A stretch of DNA of 64,000 bases from Anaeramoeba flamelloides (GCA_027625915.1 JANTQA010000033.1:8990001-9054000), one strand, 5' to 3'; shown: positions 1 to 11,350, counted from the first letter of the stretch. Translations and numbers: made by a program. Notes: generated by a model from the letters alone, not told the origin.

Positions 1-955
1 TTAGAATAAGGATATATAAAAGAAGATTGAAGTTAATTCAAAAATTAAAAATCCTCCATTTTGATGAATTAATTAATTATCTCCCTTTTAGAAAAAAAGA
101 ATCAGAAAATATAAATTGGAACTCCCAAAATTTAAAACAACTGGAAAATGAACTAGAAAATTTTAGAATTAAAAACTTAGAAAATAGTCCAAGTTGGAAA
201 TGTCGTTAGGTTTTTTTTAATTTAAAAAATAAACTGAAAATTTCTTAAATTTTAAGTTTATTTCTTAAAATAAAAAGAAAACCGCCGTTAGATTTTCCAG
301 AATTCAAAAGAGTAGAGTAAAATCTAAGATTTTAGTCAATTCTTTTAATTTTTTGAAAAGCTTCGTTAGGTTTTCTCGAGTTTTCTGTTTATTTGGAAAA
401 TCGATAGATTTTCGAAATAAATCAGAAAACCTCAAGAAAACCTAGGCACTCTACGGCACTCTACAGCACTCCACAAGAATATCTAAAAATTATACAAATC
501 ATAATACTATAAATAAGCAGCAAAGATATTTAAAATGGAAGGGTTCTACCTCAACTTGAATTTTAAAACTCAGAAATTTTACAAATTATCTTAAACAGGT
601 ATTCTTATGTTATGAATAAGAATAAATCAAAATTGTGTGAGTTATGTAAAAAAAAATGAACAATTTAGATATTATTGAAGATTTAGACCATTTTCTATGG
701 AACTGCTCAGCCTATGAAAATAATCGTAAAATCTGGATTTCTTAATTAAAAAAAATTAATATATCGAATATATTAAATAATAATAATATTTCTAATATTA
801 TTTTAAAAAAGGATTCAAACTTCTTATTAGCCTTAGTGGGTAATAAACTTATTTTTGATTCTTTAATTAAATTCCTAAATAAAAATTTAGGAATTCTGGC
901 AAATAAGAGGGGTCAATAACCCCTCCCTTAAATAATAATAAAAAAATAATAATAA
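1..955 (+). mobile_element. LINE (non-LTR retrotransposon) 3' fragment, copy 1
   Basis: This is the decayed 3' part of a LINE open reading frame entering from the left edge. The first 200 bases translate to the region after the reverse transcriptase, with the run YKRRLKLIQKL also seen in copy 2 (3800-4945). From about 540 to 920 the frame gives the C-terminal zinc-knuckle typical of LINE polymerases: CKLCKK, then DLDHFLWNCSAYENNRKIW, a C-x2-C-x-H-x-C pattern. Frames are broken by stops and shifts, so this copy is dead. The coding part is split by a hairpin array at 196-468. The end at about 920-955 is an A-rich, AATAAT-like tail. Family identity rests on the zinc-knuckle and on its match to copies 2 and 3. 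Confidence 0.8.
196..468. repeat. Modular hairpin array 1, inside LINE copy 1
   Basis: Three imperfect hairpins lie in a row, each headed by GTTAG: at about 204-287, 292-362 and 364-446. They are followed by a short 10-bp tandem (GGCACTCTAC, GGCACTCTAC, AGCACTCCAC). The array interrupts the LINE frame between the SWK codons and the next conserved LINE block, which are contiguous in copy 2, so it looks inserted. The same layout recurs at 15467-15680, with simpler versions at 4417-4513 and 11351-11430. Confidence 0.7.
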
Positions 956-1097
956 TCAAATTTTTTATAAACCGAGTAATAAACCAACCTAAAGTTCCTT
1001 AAAGTGTGTTATTTCTCTAGAATACCCATTGAATTGTTTGATTGCCTCAGTAGATCTACTTATTGAAAAAACAATGAGGTTTAATAGAAATTTAATT
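956..1097 (+). repeat. Short dispersed repeat E, copy 1, flanking MITE D
   Basis: The stretch from about 970 to 1050 (GTAATAAACCAACCTAAAG and the AAAGTGTGTTAT run after it) matches 21030-21090. Both copies sit directly beside a family D element, but on opposite sides relative to that element. No coding potential seen. Confidence 0.45.
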
Positions 1098-1572
1098 TAC
1101 TGTAGTCATAATAAAGCGTGCAAAAAAATATAGTGAGTGTTTCAAAATAACAAACGTGTTATTTGTTATAGAAGACCTATACATTAACCAATCAAAGAAA
1201 CTGATAATAAAGCCTAAAAAAATATGATATTGGTTTCTTAAAGTTCTATTATTTGTAAAGAAATTCTAAAAATAAAGGATCAAATGGTAAAATTTATCTC
1301 TAAAAATAGAGTAAATTTTTTAGAAAAGTTTTTATTAATCGAAAAAAAACAAATAAAATCAAAATAATTGAGAAAAATTTTCAACTATTTGCTTGAATAA
1401 TTGAAATTTTATTTAAAATAACCAGACCTTTACTTTCAAAATTGATTTGAACAGGGTATACTATTTGGTAGTAGATTGGATGTTGCCTTTATACAAGAAG
1501 AAAAAAAAGCACGGATTATATTTTGAAACACGGATTATACTTTTTGGGCACGCATTATTTTGATCACTGTTA
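1098..1572 (+). mobile_element. MITE family D, copy D1
   Basis: About 475 bp bounded by TA, with terminal inverted repeats: left CTGTAGTCATAATAAAGCG and right GCACGCATTATTTTGATCAC, followed by TGTTATA. Sequence matches D3 at 42577-43059 along its whole length and D2, D4 and D5 in reverse. TA at both ends and the CAGT-like termini fit non-autonomous Tc1/mariner elements. No transposase is encoded. Confidence 0.8.
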
Positions 1573-1582
1573 TAATTCTTTA

Positions 1583-1786
1583 TATAGTCAATTCCACTTT
1601 TAATATACAAACTTTCAATATAAATTTAAGACACAAATAAAAATCTCAAATTAAGGCACAAAATTCGAATTCTAGTAAAATAATTTATGAATTTAAAAAA
1701 TTTCAAAAAATGTACCTTAATTTGAGATTTTTATTGTGCCTTAAATTTCCTTGAAAGTTTGTGTTTTGAAAGTGGACTTGATTGTA
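1583..1786. mobile_element. MITE family A, copy A1 (diverged)
   Basis: A 204-bp snap-back element, the most diverged of the 16 family A copies: its left end reads TATAGTCAATTCCACTTTTA and its right end GTGGACTTGATTGTA. It starts only 10 bases after element D1 ends. The two arms fold on each other over most of their length. Confidence 0.75.
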
Positions 1787-2091
1787 TTGCAATTATTGAT
1801 TATTTTGTTTTTTGTTTTTCTTGGATAAGTTTTGAGGTTTTGAATTTGATTTTGTAATTGTATGATAATTATTTATACTATTATTAAATTAAATTCGAAT
1901 AATTATGATTAAAATGTGTTTATTTTCAGAAATTGTTTATGTATATAATTCAGTTTCAGTCATAGTAAGTTCCTAAAAAATGTTCAAAAGTTATAAAAAT
2001 CGAAAGTTTTAATAAAATAATATTTTTAACTTTTTTAAAATGTACTTAAAAAACTTTATTTTCTATATTAAAAAAGTTGTTAGATATATAA

Positions 2092-2164
2092 GCATCTTTA
2101 GCTCAGTGGTAGTAGCATCTCACTTGTAATGAGAAGGTCGAAGGTTCGAGTCCTTCAAGGTGCA
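2092..2164 (+). tRNA. trnT-UGU: tRNA-Thr (anticodon UGU)
   Basis: A complete cloverleaf. The acceptor stem pairs GCATCTT with AAGGTGC (one G-U), the D arm is GCT/AGC around AGTGGTAGT, the anticodon stem is TCTCA/TGAGA with loop CTTGTAA giving anticodon TGT, and the T arm is GAAGG-TTCGAGT-CCTTC. The discriminator base is A. Internal A-box and B-box (GGTTCGAGTCC) promoter sequences are intact. There is no intron and no encoded CCA. It reads the ACA threonine codon. Confidence 0.97.
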
Positions 2165-2170
2165 AACCTC

Positions 2171-2177
2171 TTTTTTT
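2171..2177 (+). terminator. Pol III T-run terminator of tRNA-Thr
   Basis: A run of seven T starts seven bases after the discriminator base, the usual RNA polymerase III stop signal. Confidence 0.85.
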
Positions 2178-2479
2178 ATATTTTTTAAAAAACAACAACA
2201 CTTGATTATTGTTGTTATAAAACAACAAAGACAAGCGTTGTATTAATACTTTTTATTTTTTTATGTATCCAAAAAAATCCCAAATTTCAAGAAACAGTTT
2301 CGACTACTTTTGGAATCCCAAAGAAAAATAAAAAAACCACAAAAATACAAGTTTTTCTATTGAATAAGAGACAAATTGAGATCATAAATCTTACAAATAA
2401 TCAGCAAAGGTGAACCAAATTTGTATCAAATCGATCAGTAAGAAGATAAGAAAAGAAAAGTGAACAAAAGAAAAAAAGG

Positions 2480-3580
2480 AAGAAAAACACAAATTTTCAA
2501 ATAAAAAAAAGTTAACAAACAGTAGTCGTTCAATCTAACAAGCGATTACAGATCAAAGATCATTTTTTACATAGTTTGTGTGAAGAAATTACAAAGAACT
2601 GTTTGAAGTCACTCGTGCCTTGGTGTCTGTCAAACGATTTGATATTCCAACGTCAACCCAACAATTAAAATGATCTTCTTTTTTGAAAACTTTGAGGAGT
2701 ATGGTCATGAAACCCTTTCCCTTGTTGTATATTACAATCCATACCACAAGCAAGAAAAGGAACAATTATAAGATCTACTTCGTTTATTGTTCTTTCTTCT
2801 CTTTTGATATGATTTTTTTAAAAGTGCCTGGTTTGAGTGTTTTAAAAGAAGAGGGGTACAAGGTAATAATATTTTCATGTTCAAAAACAAGTCTCATTAA
2901 CACGATCCTGTTTTTCTAGTTTAAAGTCTTTTTTACAAGATTTTTTTTTCTTTTTTGTGGAATGTGAAATGACTTGCACAATAAAATCTGTATGAACTCC
3001 TTTCAAAGACGCCAAACAGAGAAATAAACTGATATCTTTACTGTCTTGATATTCTTTCGTTTTACATTTACCTACTTTCTATTAAGAGTGTTTTGATAAA
3101 AATGAACCAGCCTCGATTAAAACTTTTTGGTTCAGTGTTATTAGTTTGGAAACAATTAATTATTTTCGTAAAGAAACATATTTTTGGGTGACTTTCTTCT
3201 CTTTAGTGAGTTGACAACTAAAGTAGGAAGATTTTTTTCAGCCAAACAAAGTTATTCTCTTATTTTAAATTTTTCGTGTTATTTAAGGACTAGGTTTTAA
3301 GGTGAAAATAGTCAAATCATGTGTAAAATCGCCCTTGAAAGAGTTATATAATCTCAGTAATATTTTTCCAACGAGAATTTATTTTCGAAAAAATATCAAA
3401 TTTTCACACTTTCAACAATTTTTACAATTTTTAATTGTTAGATCCAGGCCAAATTTTGATTTTAATATTTTAGAATTTCCATTTCAACTTTCTGTACTCA
3501 CAGTAATTCCCCAAGCTGTTCTACATATTTTTACAGTTTATTTTACCAGTTTGAAATGTTTTCAAATTTGAACTCTTGCT
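2480..3580. other. Coding-like island, structure unresolved
   Basis: This kilobase is clearly less AT-rich than its surroundings and has several overlapping open stretches on both strands. On the minus strand a frame ending at 2589 reads VVWIVIYNKGKGFMTILLKV then KEDHFNCWVDVGISNR. On the plus strand 2671-2772 gives an ATG-started 33-codon frame containing FEEYGHETLSLVVYYNPYHK. No frame is long enough alone and I could not place splice sites with confidence. It may be a multi-exon gene or a decayed one. I do not recognise the product. Confidence 0.35.
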
Positions 3581-3799
3581 TGATAATCCGAAAAGCCCTT
3601 TTTTTTTAACGTTATCAAATAAAAATCTAATTATATTATTTGTTTTTGGTAATTAGCTTCGAAATCAATATTTTTTTTGTTCTAATTTCTTCAAAATTAA
3701 AATTCTTATTGAGAAATGAAAGTAAAATAGCACAATAACTCAACTACCTCATGGGTGGGAACGTAATCCTTAAAAAGAGAAAATTTTGAAAGATTTAAG

Positions 3800-4945
3800 G
3801 AGATATAATTTTTTACAGCAATTAACTAACAACAAAGAATATATTTTTTATCTTGGGATTTGGCTAGATTAAAAAACATATTTAAAATTTAACCTTGAAA
3901 ATGTTAAAAAATTTTTTCAAAAATCTGTTCAATATTTTAGAACAAAAAATTTCTACTAATGGATTAAAATTTTATTTTTTTTTAAAGCCGTTTTACATAG
4001 TCAACTAATATATGGGTTGGAGATATTTGACTTTACAAAATCTGATTTCAAAAAAATTGATACTTGGATCAATAAAAAGGTCACTAAACACCTATTAAAA
4101 ATTAATTCACATCCCCCAAGGCTTATTTATAAAACAGAAGCAAAAATTGATTCAGTAAGGATAGCGATAAATAAGAGAAAATATAAATTAATTCAAAAAT
4201 TAAATTTTTTGAAATTCGAAAAACTAATCAAAAAATCTGCCATTTAGAGAAAAAGAAAAAAGTTGAAAATATAAACTGGAAATCAAAAGCATTAAAAGAT
4301 TTGGTATTAGAATTAGATAACTATCAAATTAATTAATTAAAAAATAGCACAAGTTGGAAAGTACAAAAATATCTAAAAATCATAACTATTCAAGGAAATA
4401 ATAATAAACAGTCGTGTCGTCCTGTGCCGAAGAAAGCCTAACTTTTCCAAAATTTAAAAGAATAGAGAAAAATCTTTGATTTGACTCAATTCTTTTAAAT
4501 TATGTAAAACCTAACCACAAAATATATTTAAAATGGAAAGGTTCTACCTCAATCTTAAAACTTAGAAATTTTACTAATTATTTAAACAGGTATTCTTATG
4601 TTATGAATGAAGATAAATCAAAATTTTGTAAATTATGCAAAAAAATAAATAATTTAGATGTCATTGAAGATTTTGATCATTTTCTCTGGAACTGCCCAGC
4701 CGATGAAAATAATCGTAAAATCTGGATTTCTGAATTAAAAAAAATTAATATATCTAATATATGAAAAAACAATAATATTTTTAATAATATTATAAAAAAG
4801 ATTCAATAACTTTATTAGCCCTAGTAGAAAACAAAAGTCTATGGAAATCTTTAAAAAAATTTCTAAATCACAATTTAGGAATTCGGACAAACAAGAGGAA
4901 CTAAAAACTTATCCCTTAAACAATTAAAAAAAAAAAAAAAAAAAA
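3800..4945 (+). mobile_element. LINE 3' fragment, copy 2 (RT thumb to tail)
   Basis: This copy reaches further 5' than copy 1. Near 3840 it encodes FYLGIWLD, the block after the RT palm, then KAVLHSQLIYGLEIF at about 3987-4030 and the post-RT region up to about 4340. The zinc-knuckle (CKLCKKINNLDVIEDFDHFL and WNCPADENNRKIW) lies at about 4635-4735. Coding ends near 4903 and an A run of roughly 20 (4924-4945) forms the tail. Several stops and shifts make it inactive. It ends only 145 bases before the CEP44-like start codon. Confidence 0.85.
4417..4513. repeat. Modular hairpin, inside LINE copy 2
   Basis: One hairpin: GCCTAACTTTTCC at the left pairs imperfectly with the AAAACCTAACC end. It is preceded by GTGTCGTCCTGTGCCG, a degenerate form of the 10-bp tandem next to arrays 1 and 4. 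It splits the LINE frame at a different point from array 1, which argues for independent insertions. Confidence 0.6.
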
Positions 4946-5089
4946 GAATATATTTTTTAATCTGACTTTTCTATTTTTCAATAAACCTCAAAACTGTTCA
5001 AATTTAGTCCACAATGTTTTCTCAATCCAATATAAAAAACCAATATTATTCATTTTCTTGTTTTTTACTTGTACAAAAATAATAAGAAA

Positions 5090-6199
5090 ATGTCGCAAAC
5101 AAAGAGCAAGCTTTCAAAATCAAAAACAAATTCAATATACATAGACGTACTTCAAAGAGAACTCCAAAATGTGAAATTTCCACTTGAGTATTCCTCAACA
5201 CAGCTGCTGGCTGGGGATCCCAAAATTTTTTTTCAAATCTTCAAGCATCTAATTTTTTCTGTATCAGATCTTTTGACAAATTTTTTTCAAAAAAGTGGAA
5301 CATTTAATACAGACTCGCCGATTGAATTAATTCGAGAATTGTTTTTAGTTTCCAAAAACGAATTTAATTTGAATCCTCCTTTTACACTGAATGAATTTTT
5401 AAAGAACAAAGAATTTGCACTTGAAAAAATTGAATTTGCTTCCCGTTTGGTGTGGTTTTCGAGAAGGGTTCATAACAATATTGCCGTTAAAAAAAGAAAT
5501 TCACCATCAAAATCTTCAACAAGTTTGCAAATGTTTCAAGATCAAAACGTGTTTGTTTCTCAGAATGCTTTACAAAACCTTCGGCTCAAGAAACAAAAAG
5601 AGAAAGGTAATAAAAAAGAAAAATCACGAGAAAAAGAAAACAAAAAAGAAAAAGAAAAAGAAAAAGAAAAAGAAAAGGAAAAGGAAAAGGAAAAAGAAAT
5701 TTACAATAGATTTGGTTCAAATAAAAACAACAGGAAAATTCCATTCAAATTGTATGGAGAAGAAGAAAATTTCAAGGAAAAAGAATTTTCTAATTTAGAG
5801 AAGAGTTCTCTGCAATTGAATTCGCCAAAGGTTTCTGAAAAAGTATTTCAGTCTTCGTTTGAAAGATTAGAAAAATGGTTAGCTGTGCAATTTAATTTAC
5901 TCAATCTCAAAATAGATCATAACCTTGAAAAAATCCATAATTCAATAAGTCATCTCGAAAAAAGGATCATTAAAATTGAAAAGCAAGTGTTCTTGATCAA
6001 AACTATACAAGAAAAATCTGAATATAAAAATGAAATCCCCATTGAAAGTCCCAAAGTTAATGGTATTTTGAAAAATTCCCAATATAAACGCACTTCCCGT
6101 TCCTTATATTCAAAGCAGCCTATTCACAATTCATCAAAAAAGAAAAAATCACAAAACAATTATTCAAATGTCTCTTTAGACTTATCAGATCAATTTTAA
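5090..6199 (+). CDS. CEP44: CEP44-like centrosomal protein
   Basis: A single-exon frame of 369 codons. I start it at the ATG at 5090 because the frame upstream offers only a TTG. Residues about 18-130 match the pattern of the CEP44 domain: LLAGDPKIFFQIFKHLIF, then a hydrophobic helix, then NEFNLNPPFTLNEFLKNKEF. In animals the CEP44 N-terminus binds microtubules and sits at the proximal part of the centriole, helping centriole-to-centrosome conversion. Residues about 175-205 are a nearly pure KE repeat. Residues about 255-310 (KWLAVQFNLLNLKIDHNLEK onward) look like a coiled coil, and the tail is basic and serine-rich. The assignment is by remembered pattern, not by search. The gene starts 145 bases after LINE copy 2. 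Confidence 0.68.
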   Translation: MSQTKSKLSKSKTNSIYIDVLQRELQNVKFPLEYSSTQLLAGDPKIFFQIFKHLIFSVSDLLTNFFQKSGTFNTDSPIELIRELFLVSKNEFNLNPPFTLNEFLKNKEFALEKIEFASRLVWFSRRVHNNIAVKKRNSPSKSSTSLQMFQDQNVFVSQNALQNLRLKKQKEKGNKKEKSREKENKKEKEKEKEKEKEKEKEKEIYNRFGSNKNNRKIPFKLYGEEENFKEKEFSNLEKSSLQLNSPKVSEKVFQSSFERLEKWLAVQFNLLNLKIDHNLEKIHNSISHLEKRIIKIEKQVFLIKTIQEKSEYKNEIPIESPKVNGILKNSQYKRTSRSLYSKQPIHNSSKKKKSQNNYSNVSLDLSDQF

Positions 6200-7155
6200 G
6201 AATTGGGTCTTATAACTACCATTGAGAGAACTTTTTATTAAATTCCAATTGCAATTCTTTTTTATCTTCTTATTTTGATTTGTTTTTTGTCGATTTTAAA
6301 TGTATTTTTATGTTGAACAAGAACCTTAGATGGTAGAATGTATTCAGTGATAATTTTTGGACTTGTAATTATAGACATTATTGACAGGTAAAGTTTAAAT
6401 AAGTCACTTTATCATTAAAGTGGTAATTTGTTTTTTTCACAAAGGTATTAATTGCTTGTTATTCCATAAGGATATGATTAAATTGAAATAAAAACATGAA
6501 AAAGAATTACAAAAGATTATCGATTAAGGAAGCAGGTACATTTTACTATTTTGAAAAATTTTAAGTGTATAAACCTAACTGAAAAATTATTTTTTGAGTG
6601 TCACCAGATATTGAAAATTTGAAACCAAAATATCATTCGCTACTATATTCTGTGAAAAGAACCCAAACCAAAGTTAAGAAGAGTTGAAATCGTTGGATTT
6701 TTCAATTTTTGGAATTATTTTTATCTTGAATTTTTGTGGTTTTATAAAGTTGTGTTTTAACGTTGCAAATGTGTTTATACAAATGAGTGAAATTAATCAT
6801 AAAATAAATCAATAGACCTGAGGAGCTGTATATTTAAAATAAATATTTTGTTTTGAAAAATAAACAAGAAAAAACACCTTTCCTAATAATTTGTTGAAAT
6901 CAATAATGAAAAAATAATTAAAATTTGAGTAAAGTATATTTTTGAAGATCTATTTTCTGTTAATCTTCTTAATTTGTAGTATAATCAACTAAAGGTTAAC
7001 CAAACACCCAATTCTTTTTCTTTAAATCGTTTTAAAACAATTTTTCTCCTGGATAAAAAAATAAGAAAATATCTAATCAAATATACCAAAATTCACTATC
7101 GCCATATCAATTTCTGATTTTAGATCAAATATATTTGACACTTGAATTTTAATAC
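6200..7155. other. Intergenic, AT-rich
   Basis: 3' flank of the CEP44-like gene. I see no frame, RNA or repeat that I can support here. Confidence 0.6.
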
Positions 7156-7701
7156 TAAACTTTGTTTCAGTCAAAGTACCCCAACATTTTTTTCAAATAT
7201 CAAATATTTTTTATTAAATGAAATTTGAAGATTAAATAAGAAATAAGTAGAATAATAAACCACAAAGAATAGTTGATATCCACGTGAAAGAAAACGAAAA
7301 ATCAATATATTTTCTTAAAAAATTAGAAAAACTTAAATTCTTAGTGTCATTTAATTGAGAAAAACAACAATTTATAATTGCTCTCCTATTGAAGATAGAA
7401 TTAAATTCCAATAGAAATCAATATTATTTCTCTACAGTCATTTTTTACCAAATCATAACCTTAGAATATCACATTTTTACTTAGTGAATATTGATTTTAC
7501 AAAAAAAAAAAAATTCAAATGTAATATGTAATCAAAAAAAAACTATAGAAAAAAAAAAAGAAAAATCAAAAAAAATGAGAAAAAATGTTTTTAATTATGA
7601 AAATCTCCAAATAAATTTTATCTTTGAATATACATTTAATCCTTTTAAACACATGTGATTCACCCATTTTAAATGGACCCCTTTGAATAAAAATTGGTTT
7701 A
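7156..7701 (-). mobile_element. MITE family C, copy C1
   Basis: About 545 bp. The left end TAAACTTTGTTTCAGTCAAA is nearly identical to the reverse complement of the right end of C5 (61386-61408), and 7260-7440 matches C5 in reverse. The right end is more decayed: CCCCTTTGAATAAAAATTGG then TTTA. TA is present at both ends. Confidence 0.6.
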
Positions 7702-8272
7702 TTTATACTATTATTCCAAAATATAATAAAATCTACCCTATTTAACTCAAATTATTAAAACCAAAAATAACATATTCATTTTTTTTTTTTAAAGAATTAA
7801 CCAAACTATGAGTTGTTATGAAATACCAGAAATAATAAAATTCGAATTATAGTTGGTATTTGTTAAATAAGTACTTGAAAAAACTTAGTTTTTAATAGAA
7901 AAATGATTTATATATAAATTTTTTAGGACTTTGATTGGAATGTTTTATTGAAATTTCATGTGTAAATTTCTCAAAATTTTTAAAAAATCAGATTTTTTAA
8001 TAATAAAGTTATGAATTTTAAAAGGAATTACATTCCCACAATTTTCTTAATGTTAATTTTGATTTTCAAGAGTTTTTTTTCAAATTGAATTTCTTAAGAA
8101 ATAAAAAGCAAGAGAAAAAAAAAGATAAAAAAAAAAAAAAGCAAAAATCATAAATCAAAAAAAAAAAAAATTCAAAAATTGAAAATTTATTTTGAGAAAA
8201 AAACTATAATTAACTCATTAAAATGTTCTATTTCTTTAATAATGATGATCCCTTTGACTAAAAAGGATTTTA
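7702..8272 (+). repeat. MITE-like repeat, copy C2
   Basis: The right part (about 7890-8272) matches 12470-12816 (C4): shared blocks include TTCTATTTCTTTAATAA and the end CCCTTTGACTAAAAAGG then ATTTTA. The left boundary, probably near 7702, is inferred from the C4 layout and is uncertain. Confidence 0.45.
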
Positions 8273-10121
8273 AATGGTTTTCACAAATCTTATGAAGATT
8301 TAAATTCTCATAAAAAAATTAAAAATTATTTTTTTATTATAAAGTATTGTTTTTTTTTACAATTCAGAAATTTATGATATTTTTGAAAATAAAATCAAGA
8401 AAAAATCACAAAATAATCATTTGTTCAAACTTAATTATATTCATTATTTCTTGATAAAAGATCTTTGTTAGTCAATAATCTAATAATTTAGATTAGTAAT
8501 GAAATTCATGAAATTCTTGATTTTTTTATTTTTGATACCCTTTTTCTTTGTTCGAAAAAACCTTTAATTGTCAAAAAAGGATTTGAAAAAGGAATTTTAA
8601 GAAAATAGAAGTTTTCTCTTGATTTTTAATAACTAAATATCATTTATTTTTTAAAATTCGAATTCTAAGGATGTTATTATTAACTCAGCTCAACTGTTTT
8701 TAATGATGAGAGGGGGGGGGACTTTGAAAATGTATTTTAATCTTGAAAGTTTCAATTTTTTGAAATTTATTTCTCAAATTTATTCTTCCAAAATTTGATA
8801 TTCGTCTTACTAATAAAGATTAAAAATAAAAAAAAACGATCAAGATTTTTATTTTTAAATTTTTCAATTTTTCTTTTTTTTTTTCAACTATTGTAATTTA
8901 GGTCAAAACATACAATAACTCATGCTTTATGATTAGAAATTCATAACTATCAAATATATTTTTATTTCTATATATTATTAAAATATTACCCATCAAGAAA
9001 AATATATTGGATATTTTTGTCATCCTGATCCAAATAAAAACAGTTAATAATATCTGAAAGTTCCAATTTTATTTTTTATAATTTTCGCTATCTAAGCGTA
9101 GAAACCTAAATTTAGGTAAAGTCTTAATTTCCACGAGTGACCAAATTCTATTTTTTTAAAAAATTGTAGATTTTATTGAAATTTATTGTCGATTGATATT
9201 TTAATATCATTTCTCAGAAAGAATTGGTTAAAGATGGTATGCTTTTGAATTCATACCGTGATTTTAAATAATAATAATTAAAATAAAACTTAAATCCTTC
9301 AATAATGTGTTTATGGGTAATTTTTTCATAGAATTTTCGTGGTTAAAACTGTAGTTTGGAAAAACAAGTTTTACCAAGTCTTTGTGGGTTATTTTCACAA
9401 GACTACTTTGTTAAACTAAAATGTATTTGGAATAATATCTTTTCAAGTATATTTTTAAGGAATTAAGAAGGAAGAGAGGTTTTAAAGTCGAACAAAAAAT
9501 AAAAACCAAAAAACCTCCATTTTTCCAAAATAAATTTTTTGATTTGTGAATAAAAGATCCTCTGAACCTTAACTAATCTTCATTGATCCTTGGAATTTGT
9601 ATTGCATAATAAGAATTCATTTGAAGCGCCCAACCTCAATTCTCGAATTTTTTGTTAGTTGTTGTTTTGAGTGATTTTTTGAATTCTGCAAAGATTAAGG
9701 GCCATAGCAAAAGCAAGAAATAAAAAAGTAGTGAAATGAAATATCAGTCACTAAAGAGTTAATTTAATTTTAACAGCTTTTTGAATTAGAAATTTAAAGA
9801 TCACAAAACGATCAACAAGCTGTAGTATTGAAATAAAAAAATCGAGAAGAAAAAAAGAAAAATTTTTTTATTATTTACTTTTTCTTTTTTTAAAATTTTT
9901 TCTTTCTTGGTTTTTTAAAATAACGTTGCAAAATTACTTTTTACAAGAGAAACTTTTTTTTTGTTCCACCTAAAGAGACTAAACGTGAGCAATTCATTTG
10001 ATTTGAATTTAGGATCGTAAAATTTTAAAAAGAATATCTATAAACAAAAGGAAATCAAAAAAAAAAAATATTTCAACCCTTTTAAAAAAATAATTTCTTT
10101 GAAAGGTAGTGTATGTTTAAT
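8273..10121. other. Intergenic, AT-rich
   Basis: Extremely AT-rich with long A and T runs and one G run (about 8711-8719). Nothing with convincing coding or RNA structure was seen. Confidence 0.55.
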
Positions 10122-10475
10122 TTAATCTTTTTGATCATTTTCAGATGTTACAAATTCATGTAATATTTTGGAATTCTCAAATTTTCTTAATAATTTCTTT
10201 TTTTCTTCCAAAAGTTGAAGTTCTTGTTGAAGTAGTTTGTTTTGCTTTGATTTTGAAAGATCTGTACCTGGGAGTGTTTTTAATAGCCTTTGGCAACTTT
10301 CAATTTTGTCTTTAAATGCTTTGACTGATCGAACCACATCATTTTTCGACTTGTTATTGATGCTGTCAAGTAGCTCAAGAACAATCGGCAACAGTTCAAA
10401 TTGGGAACTTAGTTCGGTCATTTGAAATCCTTGTGAGCAATTAAAAAAAAATGATTTGTTATTTATTTTTTGCAT
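10122..10475 (-). CDS. MED9: Mediator subunit 9 (MED9)-like protein
   Basis: The frame of 117 codons encodes a short helical protein. From FELLPIVLELLDSINNKS it passes into RLLKTLPGTDLSKSKQNKLL and then LEEKKKLLRKFENSKIL. This is the order seen in MED9: a first helix, the conserved (M/L)PGI-like turn, then a heptad coiled coil ending near a phenylalanine. MED9 is a small subunit of the Mediator middle module that couples activators to RNA polymerase II. The ATG at 10475 gives an unusual FFFNC leader. A second in-frame ATG at 10421 (MTELSSQFELL) gives a 99-residue protein that starts where family members do and may be the true start. An upstream intron ending at CACAAG is also possible. Identification is by pattern only. 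Confidence 0.65.
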   Translation of the reverse strand: MQKINNKSFFFNCSQGFQMTELSSQFELLPIVLELLDSINNKSKNDVVRSVKAFKDKIESCQRLLKTLPGTDLSKSKQNKLLQQELQLLEEKKKLLRKFENSKILHEFVTSENDQKD

Positions 10476-10980
10476 CTTGGCCCAAGACTACGGGATTCCT
10501 TTCATTGTTGTCTGTTGTAAAATCCAAAACTCAACCAAAATTACTTATATCATCAAAAGAAAGTGTGAATTTTCAATACAACTATTCGAACAATAATGAG
10601 AAAAAAATTTTCATTTACTTTTCCTTTTGTTGTTTTTACATAGAGTTTGAAAAAGAATTGATTGTTATTTGTGATCTCTATTTGTTTACTCGTTCCTTTT
10701 TATTTGTATAAAGGAAAGATTCGGTGAACTATAAATTCTATTATAAAGGAATATTTCAGAATGAGAAAATAGAAATACTCGAACATTACACTACACGATC
10801 ATGAAAAAAATTTTTCAAAAAAAAATCAAACATTTGCTTATTTTTCACTTTTTGATAACTTCACTTATAATAAACACTATTAGTTAATAAAGGATCTTGG
10901 ATCAAAAAATACTTTTAAAAGATATTTTACAATTTAAGTTGGAAAATTCAATTTTCCAGCAAGATTTTTTTCAAATTTAA
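10476..10980. other. 5' flank of MED9-like gene
   Basis: Presumed promoter and leader of the minus-strand gene. It contains short open stretches but none I can assign. Confidence 0.5.
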
Positions 10981-11181
10981 TACAGTCAGTTTCACTTTTA
11001 AGGCACAAACTTTCAACAAAATTTAAGGTACAAAAAAATCTCAAATTAAGGCACAAAATTTCAAATTTTTTTTTTTACAATTTATTTTTACTAGAATTTG
11101 AATTTTGTGCTTTAATTTGAGATTTTTTTTGTGCCTTAATTTTCGTTGATAGTTGGTTACTTAAAAGTGAAACTGACTGTA
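10981..11181. mobile_element. MITE family A, copy A2
   Basis: A 201-bp near-palindromic element with canonical ends: TACAGTCAGTTTCACTTTTA at the left and TGAAACTGACTGTA at the right. The arms fold over about 80 bp with a short T-rich centre. Confidence 0.9.
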
Positions 11182-11350
11182 GTAAAAAAGTTGAATATTT
11201 TTATTTACACAGTTAAGAGGTTATAATCATATATTTTAAAAGTATTTTAAATTTAATAAATATCTTTCAAACTGATAACCAATTATTTGGAATATTATGA
11301 AATTATCTATTAATAAAAATTTAAAAAAATCTTTTTTTTTTGATTTTCCT

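Noticed and set aside
196-468. Similarity of GTTAGG and CCTAAC at hairpin ends to integron attC core sites.
   Set aside because: The motif is short, the context is eukaryotic and LINE-associated, and there is no integrase or gene cassette.
2257-2920. A plus-strand frame full of TAA, TAG and TGA that would read as protein if stops coded for Gln (reassigned code).
   Set aside because: TGA is present as well as TAA and TAG, the frame has stops at about the rate expected for AT-rich DNA, and clear genes (eS27, TatD, EST1/SMG7-like) use ordinary stops.
9630-9720. Minus-strand NSKNHSKQQLTKNSR resembling the start of ribosomal protein eL29.
   Set aside because: The match is limited to S-K-N-H, the conserved following segment is absent, and no splice sites give a start or a continuation.
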